Assembly (NCBI GenBank): GCA_001661515.1 | Contig: LUVW01000011.1 | Location: forward strand, 438,043-502,042 | Length of the DNA: 64,000 nt | From: Capniomyces stellatus | Taxonomy: Eukaryota; Kickxellomycota; Harpellomycetes; Harpellales; Legeriomycetaceae | Direction of reading: 5' to 3' | Part shown: piece by piece, positions 22,601 to 35,462 of the stretch | Position numbering within the stretch: position 1 is the stretch's first letter | Layout of the letters: every line of letters begins with the position of its first letter | Program-made: the position numbers and the translations under genes | The notes under the pieces: generated by a model | What the model saw: only the letters and a program-made list of their open reading frames with translations | The model's database searches: none | Told to the model about the DNA's origin: nothing

Positions 22601-25600
22601 AGCAGTCCAAGGCAGCCATACTTTTCACCAAAACTGTACAACATTATAATGTCAGCGAATACAAACAGCAGCAGTAATAGTAATAGTAATAGTAGTAATA
22701 GCAGTATGGATGATACTAATAACAAGAGTCCAAAACAAACAAATGTTAATCCATTTGATAAGCCAGGGCCCAGTCCTTTAAGAACAAGTAATGGGTCAGA
22801 AAGAGGAAGTGTAGGGAGTAAGAATGAAGTTAGACCAACTCTGTTTGCAGCACAGCTAATAGAATCAAAGAACATGAACAAGAGCAAGAGTATGATTAAG
22901 GCAGTAGAAAAGAAGAGTGATGAGTTTGGAGACAGAAAGGAAGACGAAAACATAAATGCACGTGACAATAGTGGCAAAAGAAAGAGTCTTGTTAAGGAGG
23001 TGGGGAAGATAGATACAACCAACATCAGTAACAAGAGAGTCGGCGTGAGTAGAGAAGTCAATATTGGGAGTACGAAGGAACTCTTGATTGGTAGTGCTGT
23101 TGAGGAGAAACAGGAGCAGGAAAAGGAAAAAGAAAAAGAAAAGGAAAAAGAAAAGGAAACAGAAAAGGGGATAAAGGAGAGTGAAGTGGAAAGCGGAGTG
23201 GAAAAGGCAGAGAGAAAGAGTAAAAAGCCAAAAAAGTCGCTTGAAAGAAGAAAAACACAAGAGAAACTAAGAACTGAACAGTACATGAGACTAGTTAAAG
23301 AAAAGAGGGATGGTAATTATCTAACCAGCGAAATGGACGACAGCGAGCTGACAAATTCAAGCCAAAATGACGATGAGAGCTACGAGGATAAGACTGGCCG
23401 AAGCAGAAGAAGCAGCAGAAGAAGCAGCCGGACAAGCGTGAAAAGCAGAACAGGTAGAATGAGGAGATCAAGTGGCAGAAACAGCAGTATTGGTGGTAGC
23501 AACAACAATATCGGGATTGGTAACAACAGCAATATAAGTAGTAACAGTGCAGTTATCATGAACAATAGCAAGAGTAAGAGCAAGATTAGGGACAAAAATA
23601 GTAGTGGATCGATAGAGCTTGCAGGACGACATGGACTGGGAGTAGAAAGGGGGAATGTTGGGGCAAGGAAAAGAGGTCAGCAGGGGGTTGGGAATCCAAG
23701 CTCGAGTGGGTCAAGCCATTTCAGTGGGATTAGCAACTTGAGCAATTTGAATTTGAGTACAGGTAATGGGCGAGGCAAAAAGAGTTTTGGATCGTTGAAC
23801 GGGTCACAAATAATGTCGAGTATAGAGAACTTGAGCCATGGTGCAGGGTATACCAGCAGTGTGAGTCCAATTCCGAAGAGCAAGTTATCACAAGGAAGTA
23901 TAGTGGGTAAAATGGCAAGTCTGATTAACGAGTCAAGCGAGAATCTGAGTTTGGTGATGGGGTCAAAGAAAAGTGTTGATAGGGAAAACGCAGCGTTTAG
24001 GAGAAGCAAAGAAGGCAAAGTGGCGTTACTGCAGATGAAGTATGAAGTGGCAAGCAACGATAGCATTAATGGCGGCAAGAATAAGAACGGGAAAAGAGAA
24101 AAGAGTAGAGACACAAGTCCAAATGTAAATACAGCCAGAGATAAAGACAGATTTATAAACAGAGATACAGATGTAGATGTAGATGTAGATGTAGATGTAG
24201 ATGTAGATTTAGATTTAGATTTAGATTTGGATAAGAGTAAAAGTAAAAGTAAAAGTAAAAGTAAAAGTAATAGTAATAGTAAAATTAGAGATGTGGGGCT
24301 AAAGAGTTTGTTGCCTCACGGAAGCAGGCGAAGAGTGTCGAGTCAAAACAGCAATATTGGCAGTGTTGGTGTAGAAGCCATTCTCAGTGGTGGTGGTGGG
24401 GAGAACAACAGCAGTGTGGCAAGCGAGGCAACAAACAGAAGCAGTAACAGCAGCGAGTTGGTTAAGGTAGGGGGCATGAGAAGAAGTAGAGGCAAAAAGT
24501 CGATTGGGCAGATAGCAAGCAGAAGTAGAAGCAAGGAAGCTAGAGAGGAGGATAAGGAAGCGGGGGACAAGCGAGCAGTAAACGAGGTACAGCCAAATAG
24601 AAGAAAGAGCAACACACTCAATTTTATAAGGGGAAGCGGAATAGTTCAAGGACGAGTTCTGTTGTTTGCAAGCAGCAGCGATCCGGTGATGTACAAGAAG
24701 CGAGGAATGGCAACGGATGGAAAGGAAGGAGAAAAGAAGGAAGAAGAAGAAGGAGTAAACACGGTGAATTCAGAGACATTGAAACCAGATGTGGAAACAG
24801 AGTCAGAGTTGACAACTAGCAGCTCGGCTATGAGGCAGGGTAAAGATTACACGAGCGGGGAAAGCCGGGTGTTTAACAGCAATGACCGGAACACAGGCAG
24901 TGTGATATACCGATCATCGTCAACTAACAGCAACAACTACACAAGCAACAATGAGTACAACAGCAGCAGCATAAACTACAATTCAAACTCGATCAGAGAA
25001 ATCAAAATGGCGATTCAGGATATAAGGAGCTTCAACAAGGCGAGCAGCAAGAAAGTGGTGGGCGTTCGTGGAGCTGCGTATGAGAGCGGGTCAGTGAGCA
25101 GTCAGTATAACGAGTACATTGCTGATGACAGGGTAAAGAACAGTGCAGTGATAAACAGTATTGGGTCAGCCAACAGTATTGTGGCCAACAGAGCGCTGGG
25201 GTATGGACACAAGTACCAGAGAATCACCGAAAAGTTTTTTAGCGAGAATCCAATAAACTCAGCGAGCAGCAATGAAAATCTGAATGCTAATAGTCCCAAT
25301 AGCGGCAACAGAGTCAGAGATCTGAATGTGATACCAAGCGGAATAGTGGCAAAGCGGGCCCAGCCAATCAAGACACAGTCATTGGTATCAATAGCAAGCA
25401 AGAACAGTGCGATCAAACAGGCAGCAGCGATGGGGAACGGAAGCAACGAAGCGAATTCACTGACAGGAAAGAGTTTTGGAGGGCTGAGTTCGATGGTGAA
25501 GGATCTGGTTGGTAATGGGTCAGTTCTACTGCATGGAACCGAGTCGATATACTCGAGCTTTGTGTTTGATGAGGGGTCTGATTACAGTAACTTGGACTTG

Positions 25601-28495
25601 AATGCGAACCTGAATGTAAATTCGGAAAGTCAGAAAAAGAACCAACAATTAAATGTGGGAAATGATGGGTTTGGACTTGTTGAGGTAGTAAAGTCGGTTG
25701 ACAACAAGTATAGCCAATCAAGTATTGAAGAAATAAACGATATTGATGACATTGATGACATTGAAGAAATCGATGATATTGAGGAATTGGCCAATGAGGA
25801 AGAAGATGAACAAACTGATGATGGTCAGACTGATGAAGAAGAACTGACTGATGAAGAAGAAGAAGAAGAGGTAGAGTCAGAAACAGAGTCAGAGGCAGGA
25901 CTAGGAATAGAAACTGAACTGGCTTTAGAGACAGAACTGGCAATGGAGAGGGGAGTTATGGAGATGGAAAGAGAGATTATGGAAAACAAAAATGTCGAGT
26001 ACATCAAAAAGCTGCCAATTCCAAGACTGTATATTGACAAGAATGGGTGTGTTAGAAGAAAGTCGTTTTTGGATGATATAAAGATTCTCGAAAATACGGA
26101 TGACTTTGACTTTTCAGATGCGGTTTCAGTTGATTCGCTGAATACAGATGATTTCGAGTTGGAGGACATGAGCAACGAGGAGATTGTAAGCAGGGTGATG
26201 GAGCAAACAGAGTTGGAAAGGATGGATATAAATGTAGAAGGGAACCTAAACTTAAATCCAAACAGAAACAGAAACGTAACAAGAAACAAAAACATTGTGA
26301 GAAGCAGAAAAAGGAGCAGTTTGGATCGAAAGGGAATAAAAAGTTTTGCAGAAACTGTGGATTTGGCGATTAAGCAAAAGATGAATTTGGATGAGGGGAA
26401 TGGGGCGAGGACGGTCAAATCGGTGGTGAGCGAGCGGAATGTGGGAAGGTACGAGGGGTTGGAGACAGAGAAGAGTCGGGGGTTGTCTGAAACGCTTCCG
26501 TGGTTTATAACGCCGCTGAATGGAGCGCCGGTAAGCAACTTTTTTTCGTTGCCCGAGCCCAAGAACGGGTACGGGTATTTGTACCTGAAAGTCAAGAGCA
26601 TTGAGGACCTGGACGAGTCGTTGGTTCCGGCAGATAATGGAGTCGACAGTTACTTGTCGCTGGTGGTTCGGAACGGAATTGACGTCAAGACGTTTAACCC
26701 AATCAGAACAAGCAAACTGGAAAACAACAAACTGCCAGTAAACCAAGAGTTTATTATTCTGATCGACCCAACCAGACCAATAACCATTTGGCTAAGAATG
26801 GCGTATAAAGATGTGGGTGCTGGTGCTGGACAAGTAAACGTAAATGGTAATATATCTGACATGAAGCGCAATGCGTACTTGAAGTTCAGACAATCCAAGG
26901 CTGCGATGATGGGGGCAAATGTCATTAAGAAACTGATGTCCAAGGACAAGTTTTGTTTGCCAATGTTTGGAAAAAACAACCAATCAACGCGATCAGCAAG
27001 GTATGGCACAAGAAGAAAGCCGTTGGATGGGGTGTTCAACAGGTTCGATACCGGAGTATTGAGCCAGTCTGGTGAGGCTGGTGTTGAAGGAGCTGAAACT
27101 GGAGAGGATGTTCAATTTAGTAGCAAATCCAAGGGATCAAAGACCCGGATCAAGCTTAACAGGACTCGAGGGTACTCTTCAGAGATTGAGGACTTCCACG
27201 ATGAATTCCAGATCGACAGTTCAAACAACATCAAGGCCAGACGCAAAAGTAGAAGGGGGCAAAGCAGCGAGGAAAACAAGAGACGAAACTCGGTTGATTC
27301 TTCAGAATCGCCAAGCCTAAGAAGTGGCAGCAACAATAGGCGTACGCGGGCTGGAAATGTTCCTAGTGGGCCGTTGGGACATTTGAGGTCTACTATTGTG
27401 ACGCCAAGAGAAATGATGGATGCAGCGAATGGCCGAGATTCAGCAAGTATCCATTCGAGACAAACAAACGGGTCAGCATCAACGGCAACAGCAACACACA
27501 GCAACGGCAATAGTACTAGTAATAGTGGGGTGGGATCAATGGTGATGTTTGAGTCGAGTTATGGAAGCAACGAAACTGTCAACGAAAGGCGAGAGACGTT
27601 GGGATGTGCAGCGGTGAATGTGATTGAGATGATTGATGAGGTGCACTTGAAGGGGTTGATAGATTCGTGGGATGTGGTGAATGTGTGGGATCCAAAGATA
27701 GTGTGTAGATTACAATTGCAGATGTTTTTTATCCCAATAACAAAGCAACAACAACAACAGCAGCAGCAGAGCGAGCAGGAAAAGATCTTGGGAAGGAGAG
27801 AGTCGGACAAGAACCAGCTAGGAGCCACAATAAAGATTCCAAAGAACTTAAACGAGTGCAGTATGGGATTATCGGCAATTGAGTGGCACAACCGGACGTG
27901 GGCAAGTGGGTATTTGAGCCAGAACGGAGGCGATACACGGTTTTGGCGAAGAAGGTATTACAGGCTAGTTGGTGGGTTTTTGATAGCTTACCAGCAAGAG
28001 GGTAAGCTCAGCCGGTGCGTTTTTGACTTGAGCGGTGCAGTTCGGGTTGTTGATTTGACAGCGCCAACTGTTGAGGCTGGAGGCAGAAAAGGCAGTGATG
28101 GTGGCTGGGGTAAACAGACCAGTTTTGTACCGAAAATTACAATGGACCAAAACAAGTCACCAGCCAAACAAAACAACAACGAAGAGGGAGATACTGTGTT
28201 GGTGGTTAAAAGAAACTCAAACAATGAACAGTTTGTCAAGCATAGTTTCCGGTTAGAGTTTAGCACCAATTCAATGGCAACGGTCCAGTCATCACAGCAA
28301 AAAGCTGTAGAAGGATCAGGTGGTGTTGCAGTAGGTAGTGGTGGTGGGACGAACTATATAGATTTTTATGCGGATAATGACCAGGAAATGAAAAAATGGT
28401 TGAGGGCGTTGAAGAGTATGGTTGGAAATATACCAAAGATTCCACTTTGGTTAGTAAAACTTATCCATGATGACATCTCCAACCAGCTCAACTGA
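19405..28495 (+). CDS. Giant Bud4/anillin-like protein with ankyrin-like and PH regions
   Basis: Two exons, 19405-19542 and 19733-28495, join in phase 0 (GTAAGT...ATAG) to give about 2966 aa. The second exon has no ATG near its start, which is why exon 1 is needed. Residues about 240-290 resemble an ankyrin repeat (NTTMHLSAFFNDINLVGRLL). The next roughly 2000 residues are low complexity: poly-Ser, Lys-Glu tracts, an Asp-Val run and SR/SK repeats. Near residue 2326 a C2-like anillin-homology segment starts (GYLYLKVKSIEDLDESLV), as in fungal Bud4. The C-terminus (about 2768-2960) is a PH domain beginning ASGYLSQNGGDTRFWRRRYY, with inserts, ending in a helix around MKKWLRAL. Bud4 proteins organise septins at division sites; the same role at septa is inferred. 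Combination with an ankyrin-like region is unusual. Confidence 0.75.
19639..19672 (+). repeat. (AG)n microsatellite in intron 1 of the Bud4-like gene
   Basis: Seventeen AG dinucleotides lie inside the 190-bp first intron. Confidence 0.95.
21181..21320 (+). repeat. Coding (AAAGAA)n-type purine tract, Lys-Glu repeat
   Basis: A pure A/G tract inside the Bud4-like gene encodes alternating Lys-Glu and then Lys-Gly. The codons stay in register, so length change by multiples of six keeps the frame. A second, shorter Lys-Glu tract lies near 23115-23165, and (GATGTA)n coding Asp-Val is at about 24169-24213. Confidence 0.9.
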
Positions 28496-28884
28496 AAGTT
28501 TGGTGTGTATTGCAATACAATAGCTTTATTTATTTAATATTTTATTTATACTTTAAAATTACCTTTACTATTATTATTAATATCACTATTACTATTATTA
28601 CTTTGATTTATTTTATTATTATTATTACCTAGATTTACTTTATTATTATTATTTCCAAAACAGCGCAAAATATGGTTTTGATAAATGTAACAAGAGTAAA
28701 AAATAAATAAATAAATAAATAGAAAATACTTGTAAAAGTAAACAAGTTGATATTATTGGTTTCAATGTTGATGTTGGTTAAAAAGCGTGTTTTGCTGTGA
28801 AAATCGAAGCGGCATAGGCCTGGATTTCTCTTGACGAACATAGTCCCTATAAACAACATAAACAAGAACATTAAAGTGGGTGGT
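28496..28884. other. Convergent 3' ends, AT-rich
   Basis: This separates the plus-strand Bud4-like gene from the minus-strand PEX3 gene. It is dominated by ATT/TTA trinucleotide repeats and contains AAATAAATAAAT; no gene is seen. Confidence 0.7.
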
Positions 28885-30665
28885 TTAGTAATAGGCAAAA
28901 TATGACTGGAAGAAAAAAAAAAAAAAAAAAAAAAAAAATTTTTTTNNNNNAAAAAAAAAAAAAAAAAAAAAAAAAAGATGTTTTATTGCATTGAATAAAC
29001 CAATTACCTCAATATATGGGTTAGGTAGGTCAAACAGCATGAGTTGGGTTTCTCTGGCAACTCTAGGGAGTAATCTAACCATTCCAAGTTTGGGTTCAGG
29101 GACATTAACAAACTGTTCAAACTCTTTGATTGCAATATCGGCTTCAGTGCGGCTGTGGAGGCCATTTGGCGAAGGGTTTTCGCCGAGTTGGTTGTTGCCT
29201 TCATCAATAACGGTGATGGATTGTTGCTGTGAGTTTTCGAACTTTGTGATGGAAGTTTCGAGGTTTTGGTCGATTGGTGGGAACGCTTCTTTGAGGGAAT
29301 TGGTGAGGATTTTAGTGATTTTGGTGATGCTGGTGACGAGGACAAACTCGAGGTCGGTGCTTTCTAGCACGTCCATTGATTGGCTCACCAATGCCTGGAA
29401 CTTTGTCGTCACCATCAGGTCAAAACTCAGGTCGTTGCTTGACAAAAACATCTCGCACTCGGCCAAATCATGTGGGAACAGGAATTCTGGTACTCTTTTG
29501 AAAAACTCGGGTGTCAGAATCTTTTCATTGATTTTCACAATATGTTGGCAAAGCTCGTGATGGCTGATTTTTGCGTTTAGTGGAATACTATATAGTAGAA
29601 TTAAAGTACATTTAAACAACTATGCCAAGAATAAAATAATAAATAAAAAATGGTGATGTCTCAGTAGCAAGTCAATTTGTATTACGTCTAAATGTCCCAA
29701 ATTTACCTTCCAATCACGTCATAAACCGCATCCTCAACCAACACTTTAACCTGCCTCCATCCCCTATTCAAAAACCACCAACTCAACAGCAAAAAGTTCT
29801 GCTCATCCTTTGTAAACGCCACGTTTCCCGCAACAGCCTCGCTTTCAAACACCCGGTCGTACCTTGCCACCTCAAACTTCTTTCCAACCGAATCCGCGTA
29901 CGTCCGCTGCCCAATTATACTCAACTGCGTATGCACCAATATCGCCAGTAACACTTCTGAATAGGCAACAAGAATCGTTCTACTAAAACCTTTTAAAAAA
30001 TAAACCCCACCCCATAACATTTATTTTTATTTTTGTCTCCTTGTCTTTTTTATTTTTTTTTTTACTCCTTTTATCTTTCTCCAACCATTCAAATATTATT
30101 TATGTATAAATATATATGCGTACTTTTCAACTTGATTTCCTCCCAAATCTCATGCTTCCTCTTTGGATTAGCCACCACCGGTGTCTCCACCTCCACCTTC
30201 ACCAAATCTGCTATCGACCCGTCCACATCTGTAACTATTTGTTCCTGCTTTGCTACCTCTACCTTTGCTTGCTTTGAGATCTCCCTCAACTCTGCTATCA
30301 ACGACTCCACATCGATTTCTGCCAACAACTGGCTACTCAATTCCGACGATAAACTCTGAATCGTATACTTGCAATCCTTTAAATTCCTCTCAAATCTCTC
30401 TGTTATACTACAGCATTTTCATTCATTCGTATATTTTACTTGTTAGAACCTATTTTCATGGAAAAAAAAGACATATTCCAATAACTGTTTTCTCTTACTT
30501 TGACACTGCCCAGCTGTTCTTATTCCCAGACTCTTGCATGTCAACCAGCAGATTTTTCAGGTAGCTGATAGAGTAGTATATCCCGCCAACCGTCCCCCCA
30601 ATCACAATCAGCGCCTTCTTGTGTCTCCCCAGAAACCCTGTTGTTTTGTTTATCAACGAATTCAT
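28885..30665 (-). CDS. PEX3: Peroxisomal biogenesis factor 3
   Basis: Five exons read on the minus strand (30499-30665, 30124-30407, 29707-29989, 29008-29587, 28885-28905) join in phase to about 444 aa. Yeast Pex3 is of similar length (about 441 aa). PEX3 is the peroxisomal membrane receptor for PEX19 and directs insertion of membrane proteins into peroxisomes. A short N-terminus is followed by one membrane segment (about residues 19-37, LIVIGGTVGGIYYSISYL). The conserved EIWEEIKLKSFSRT motif spans the exon 2/3 junction, and LVHTQLSIIG follows. The last exon is tiny (six codons) and supplies an aromatic end, as in other PEX3 proteins. The last intron contains a homopolymer run and an assembly gap, so it needs care. 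The promoter side (30.7 kb upward) is pyrimidine-rich on plus. Confidence 0.88.
28912..28976. repeat. Poly-A/poly-T tract with 5-N assembly gap
   Basis: A long A-run, a short T-run, five unknown bases (28946-28950) and another A-run lie inside the last PEX3 intron. The true length is unknown. Confidence 0.95.
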
Positions 30666-31630
30666 TTTCTTTTACTTTTACTATACGGATATCAGATTAA
30701 AATACATTCGCTTTGCAACTTTTCCATCTAATGCAACAACTACAATTCAAAAATAAATTAATTATCTGTTATAATTTATTTTTATTTTTATCCAAGTTTA
30801 ACCAAAACGAACCCTCCCCAGACCTTTGTTCCTATTTCCGCTTTAACTCGATTTGTATTTTTTTTAAATACCCCCCGAATTCCCTTTCAGTTCCTATTTA
30901 CTTTTCTTTTCCAGCTTTTTTTTTTTTTTTGACTTTTCCATCTAAATTTCCTAACATTATACCTGCTCTTATTTCCAACATTCTCTTTCACAAACTCAAA
31001 ACATAAGAAGATACCAATCTTATTTTTAATCTTTACAACTCCTGATCCAATAAAACTGCCTGCTTTTAACCCCGATTTTCCTCAAATATATTAAATCACT
31101 AAATCTTATTTTCCTTGTTATTTATGAAACACTTCTTTTTTCACATTTTAAAGCACAAATATTTGAGAAAAAAAATAACCCAACTTTGAAAACTATCAAC
31201 CACATTTCAAATAATATTGGAAAACATCAAAGACAAAAGCGTTTTTTTCTAGAGAAACCGACTTTGTTTCTATATATATATATTTTAAATCTGTCCTGGA
31301 GAGATTTTACCTTTCTTGTTCACGAGTTTGCCAATATCCAACTTTATTCTACTTTAGAAATATCAACGGACTTGTTTAAATGCAAAATGTTAAACGTATT
31401 TCGCCTTAGTAACGTTGATCTTGCTCAAATTCTTGTTGGTCATTAATATCACAATTCTGAATATAACCAAACTGATCCTAAAACAACCGCAGTACCCTTT
31501 GTTCTTTCTCAAGTTTATTGTTACGTGTACCAACATGAGTATCTAAATCAAGGTTGTAAAAACTCGATAAACCAAACCAAAACTATAATGCCATATTTAC
31601 TAATTAACGAGTTCAATCCAAACTCAAATC
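30666..31630. other. Intergenic, helicase 3' end to PEX3 promoter
   Basis: This is T/C-rich on plus next to PEX3, as expected for the leader of a minus-strand gene here. No exon is supported; plus-strand frames in it show no protein-like features. Confidence 0.6.
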
Positions 31631-34021
31631 CTACTTGACAAATGACCTCATTGCTCTTTCATACGAAATCGGCTTCGTTTCTGGCTTAGCAGGCGTCTTT
31701 GCAATCTCATCAACGGTTTCTATAATAGGCGCCTTATCAGACGTTATAATCTCCTTGGCAAACTTTGACCAGCTTCCAAAAGTGTACTGCGTGGGCACAA
31801 TCGGCGCTACTTTTACCTTCCCAATCGCACTGCTCTTCTTGCTTTTTTTAGCAAGTGATTTAGATCCGCTTTTGGATTTCTCCCTGGCACTTGGTTTGGG
31901 ATTTCTCGCCTCATCTCTAAATGGTCCAGGAATCTTTCTATGCTCAATGTAGTTTGGCCTTTTGTCCATTTGGTCAAACCCCATCTCTTCATTTCCCTCC
32001 AACTCTCTCAGTCTCCTTGATCCAACAAATTTTTCAATTCTCTCCATATACTTTATCTCGTCTCTAACCGCTTCTTGTGTATCAGCCAAACTAATCGTTT
32101 GCTCCTCTTTGCCTACAAAAGTTATTGCCAAGCACCGCTCTGTCGACCCTTGTCTCCCCGTTCTGCCCACTCGGTGCAAGTACTCCTCAACGTTATGTGG
32201 AACATCAAAGTTTACCACCGCTCCAATTCCCTCAATATCAATCCCTCGAGCCGCAATATCTGTTGCAACCAATACCTAGCCAAAGAATCAATGTATTTTA
32301 CACATCAGATTCCACCCGACACCAACAAACGTCATTTCTTTATGTCTTTACTATGATTGCATATATAAGTCCAGCAGCAATGATAATATAGACACTTACC
32401 CTTGGCTTATCTTCCTCCATCTTCAGTATAACTTGCTGCTTTTCGGTTTTGGTCATTTCCGAGTGTAAAAACACACTTTCAATCCCATTACTATTTAGAT
32501 TCTCTGCTATTCGCTCAGCTTTTTGGATCGTTCTCACAAAAACTACCACTTTTTTATCCTACGTTTATTTATACCACCAACAAAATAGAGACGGTTATAA
32601 CCAATCCACAGCCACTCCTCTCACCATATACACCAAATGACCCAACCGCCAATAGTTTGTACCATTGAAGATGAAGACTGTCTAAGCAAACTTACTTTTA
32701 AGGATACATTTCCACTTCTAAAAGTCAGGTACTTTAGCAACGCAAACTTTCTCTGCAAACTCACACTGTAGGCTATTTGTGTGATTTTGCTAGGAACCTC
32801 CATTTTCGAGTTTGTATCAAATATCATCAGTTTGCTAGTTAGCTTTTTAATCATTTTTTCAACCTGTGGCATTATGGTTGCCGACACCACAATTACTTGC
32901 TTTGAAGCTGTTGATGCTTTCTTTTTCTTGGTCTTGTTTATATTGCTCCATAGCCGCCTGACTAAAGCGTGGATATAATATTTATATGTTAATCACAATT
33001 AAACTTTATCAGCACGGTGCAACAAAGTGCAACAAAGTGCAAAACTTAAGCAAGTTAAACCAAAAACTTACACTCAATCAGGTTCTGTGGACCAACCATC
33101 TTATCACACTCATCAACCACCAGTGTGTTGATGCTGCTTCCGCTCAGCACTTTTCCACTCAAGTTTCCCTTATATTCCTCTATCGACTCTGATAGCACAG
33201 GCTTGTACTGGTGCTCAAAAAGCGTGTTCATTCGGCCTATCGTCCCAACAATAATATCTGGCTTCTGTTCCTTTACCATCTTCATCTATTTAAAGTCAAC
33301 GCAAAACCAATTCAATATCAATTCATAAATAAATGCTATCTACAATCCATAAGATCACCCCCCCCCCCTGGTTACAATACCATTCATAGCTTACTTGGTA
33401 TTCCAATTCATTTTCGCCCGTAATCGATAGCGCTTTAATGTTCATATCCTTTGCTATGCGGTTTATCTGTGCTACTATTTGGTGGGCAAGCTGACTTGTA
33501 GGCACCAGTATCAATGCACTTGGCGAGTCTCCATTATAGTCTTGTGCCTCCAACCCATTCCTGGACTCTATAATACTGTTAATTATTGGCAATAGATACA
33601 CTGCCGTTTTCCCTTCCCCAGTCGAGGAGGAAATAAGGACCTATTTGATTGATTGATATCCAGTTATTCATTTATTTGTGGTTGGAACTTGCTCAAGCCA
33701 AAACTGTATACTTGTACTGGTGTTTCTTACATTCTTTTTTGAAATTACTGAAGGTAGAGCTAGCTTTTGGATACTTGTTGGCTCGATCCAGTCAGTCTTA
33801 TCTCGTATCGCATCAAGCACAGCTTTATCTAAACCAAACTCTTTAAAGTTGCTATCTCTAACTTTCAGTGCAGCTACTTTATTCAAGTCCACACTATTTT
33901 TCAAATCTTTGCATTCTTCCAGAGCCGTACTGTAATATCGAGCAAAACCCGCACACACGATATCCTTGCCTTTGAATCTATGGATCAACATGCCGCTACA
34001 CTTTCTAACCAGCATTTTCAT
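31631..34021 (-). CDS. Mitochondrial-type DEAD-box RNA helicase, MRH4/DDX28-like
   Basis: Six exons (33731-34021, 33395-33640, 33072-33285, 32696-32961, 32400-32558, 31631-32275) join in phase to about 606 aa. Helicase motifs appear in order: Q ([10 protein letters not shown]), I (SSTGEGKT), Ia (VPTSQLA), Ib (GTIGRM), II (DECD rather than DEAD), III (SAT), IV (VVFVRT), V (DIAARGIDI) and VI ([10 protein letters not shown]). The N-terminus is basic, lacks acidic residues over the first 18 positions and contains Met/Arg/Ser, consistent with mitochondrial import. The C-terminal extension is Lys/Ser-rich. In yeast Mrh4 acts in late assembly of the mitochondrial large ribosomal subunit; the same role here is inferred from resemblance only. 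Motif I has Glu where most family members have Ser. Confidence 0.82.
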
Positions 34022-34934
34022 TCTTCTTTTTCTCTATTAAACTATACACGGATCAACAAACTCTTTTTTTCTATCTGATTTGCTTGGATCTGTTTATCAA
34101 AGTCATATAGCCGTTTAGTTGGGACACAAAGTAGCGGTTGATAAAATATCCTCGGAGATCATCTATTACTTTTTTTTTTAACCAGTGTTTTTCATATTTT
34201 TTTTCCATTTAATTTCTCAACTTTTAATTTCTCAACCTTTAATTTCTCAACTTTTTTTTTTTTTTTTTTAATTTTCGACCTTAATTGGTCGCATTTAATT
34301 AAGGGCAGAAATAAGAAAAAAGAAGCTAGTGTGCGATTTTCACACCAACTCTGCCCAAGTAACACCCTGCTTGTTAAAGGGCGTGCGCAGTATCTGAAAG
34401 TAGGTATGCCAGACAACATACCGGGACCGCAATTGTCTTAAAAATAGTACGATATACGTGTTTTGAGATATCGAAAGCCATATCTTGTGAAAGTTTTTTT
34501 TTCTCTCTCAATACTATCGAATATTTGGCCGCTTACTCTCAATTAAGGTCGTTTACTTTAACCATCACCGCTAATTAAACAGCGCGAGCGATTGAAGTGG
34601 GATATGTTTTAAGGTCACCAACTTGGTTGCCTAGCGATGGACACCCAGTGCTTGGTGCTTGTAGTTAGGATAAACTACTTGCAGTTTGGATACCGAAAAG
34701 GTAAAAGAATTTAAAATCAGTTTTATTTATGGCTGAATAAAAAACCTCAAGCACAAACAAAAAAAGATAATGAAATACAATGGCTAAACACTTGAACTAT
34801 ACGACTTGAAAACAAAAGCACTCATTTAAAAGCCGACAAGAGTAAAAGGGAAATAAAGGGTTGGACAAATTCTAGTTTTGGACTATTGTTCATCATAAAT
34901 TTAGCTTGAAATAAACTGCATCCTTAGACTTGAT
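34022..34934. other. Intergenic, helicase promoter to COX12 3' end
   Basis: No gene is seen. It carries a small minisatellite at 34207-34256 and a T-rich leader next to the helicase start. Confidence 0.6.
34207..34256. repeat. Short minisatellite, three units of TTTAATTTCTCAAC
   Basis: Three near-identical copies of a 14-16 bp unit lie head to tail just upstream of the minus-strand helicase gene. Confidence 0.85.
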
Positions 34935-35462
34935 CTAGTTACCCAAATCAACTGGGAATTTTCCAGCATCGCGTTGTTCATCCCATTGGGTAGACTATTT
35001 CAGACAGGAAAAAAAAAGTGTGAATTTAGTAAAAGTGGATTCATTCTCTACCAAACTGTGGAATCTAAAACATCGCTGCAACTAGGCCCAGATAATATAT
35101 ATATGTATGTCTGCGCGTGTGTGTATGTTTGGAAAGCCGAGCCTAGTATGTTCGGCTCAGAATTTCCTCAAAATCTACAGAAATTCTAGAGTTTAAATTT
35201 AGAAATGAAAATCCAAAAAAAAAAGAAAAACAATAGAATTATACATGTTATTAGACGGGACAAAAAAATAGTTACTTACCCACTCATCAGGACAAATGGA
35301 TTTGTAGGTTTTGAAAAAGACTTTGCATGGAGCATACTCTTCACCTTTGGCATTTACGCATCTGTGGTAATCAACATAGTTTTGCCAACAGTTTTTAGAT
35401 TGGTTGACATTTGGGAATCTTCCATCGTACTTTGCTGTTTCAATCTTGAATGTTCCTTCCAT
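34935..35462 (-). CDS. COX12: Cytochrome c oxidase subunit 6B
   Basis: Two exons (35280-35462 and 34935-34994) join in phase across a 285-bp intron (GTAAGT...ATAG) to an 80-aa protein. COX12/COX6B is a small intermembrane-space subunit of complex IV that helps connect its two monomers. The twin cysteine motif is intact: C-W-Q-N-Y-V-D-Y-H-R-C is CX9C, and C-K-V-F-F-K-T-Y-K-S-I-C is CX10C. The second exon provides WDEQRDAGKFPVDLGN, matching the W-D-x-Q-R...F end of the family. Length is as expected. No presequence is present, in line with Mia40-dependent import. Confidence 0.93.

Noticed and set aside
34192..34419. Minus-strand frame with KVEKL repeats
   Set aside because: It is simply the translation of the 14-16 bp minisatellite upstream of the helicase; no start or splice context supports it.
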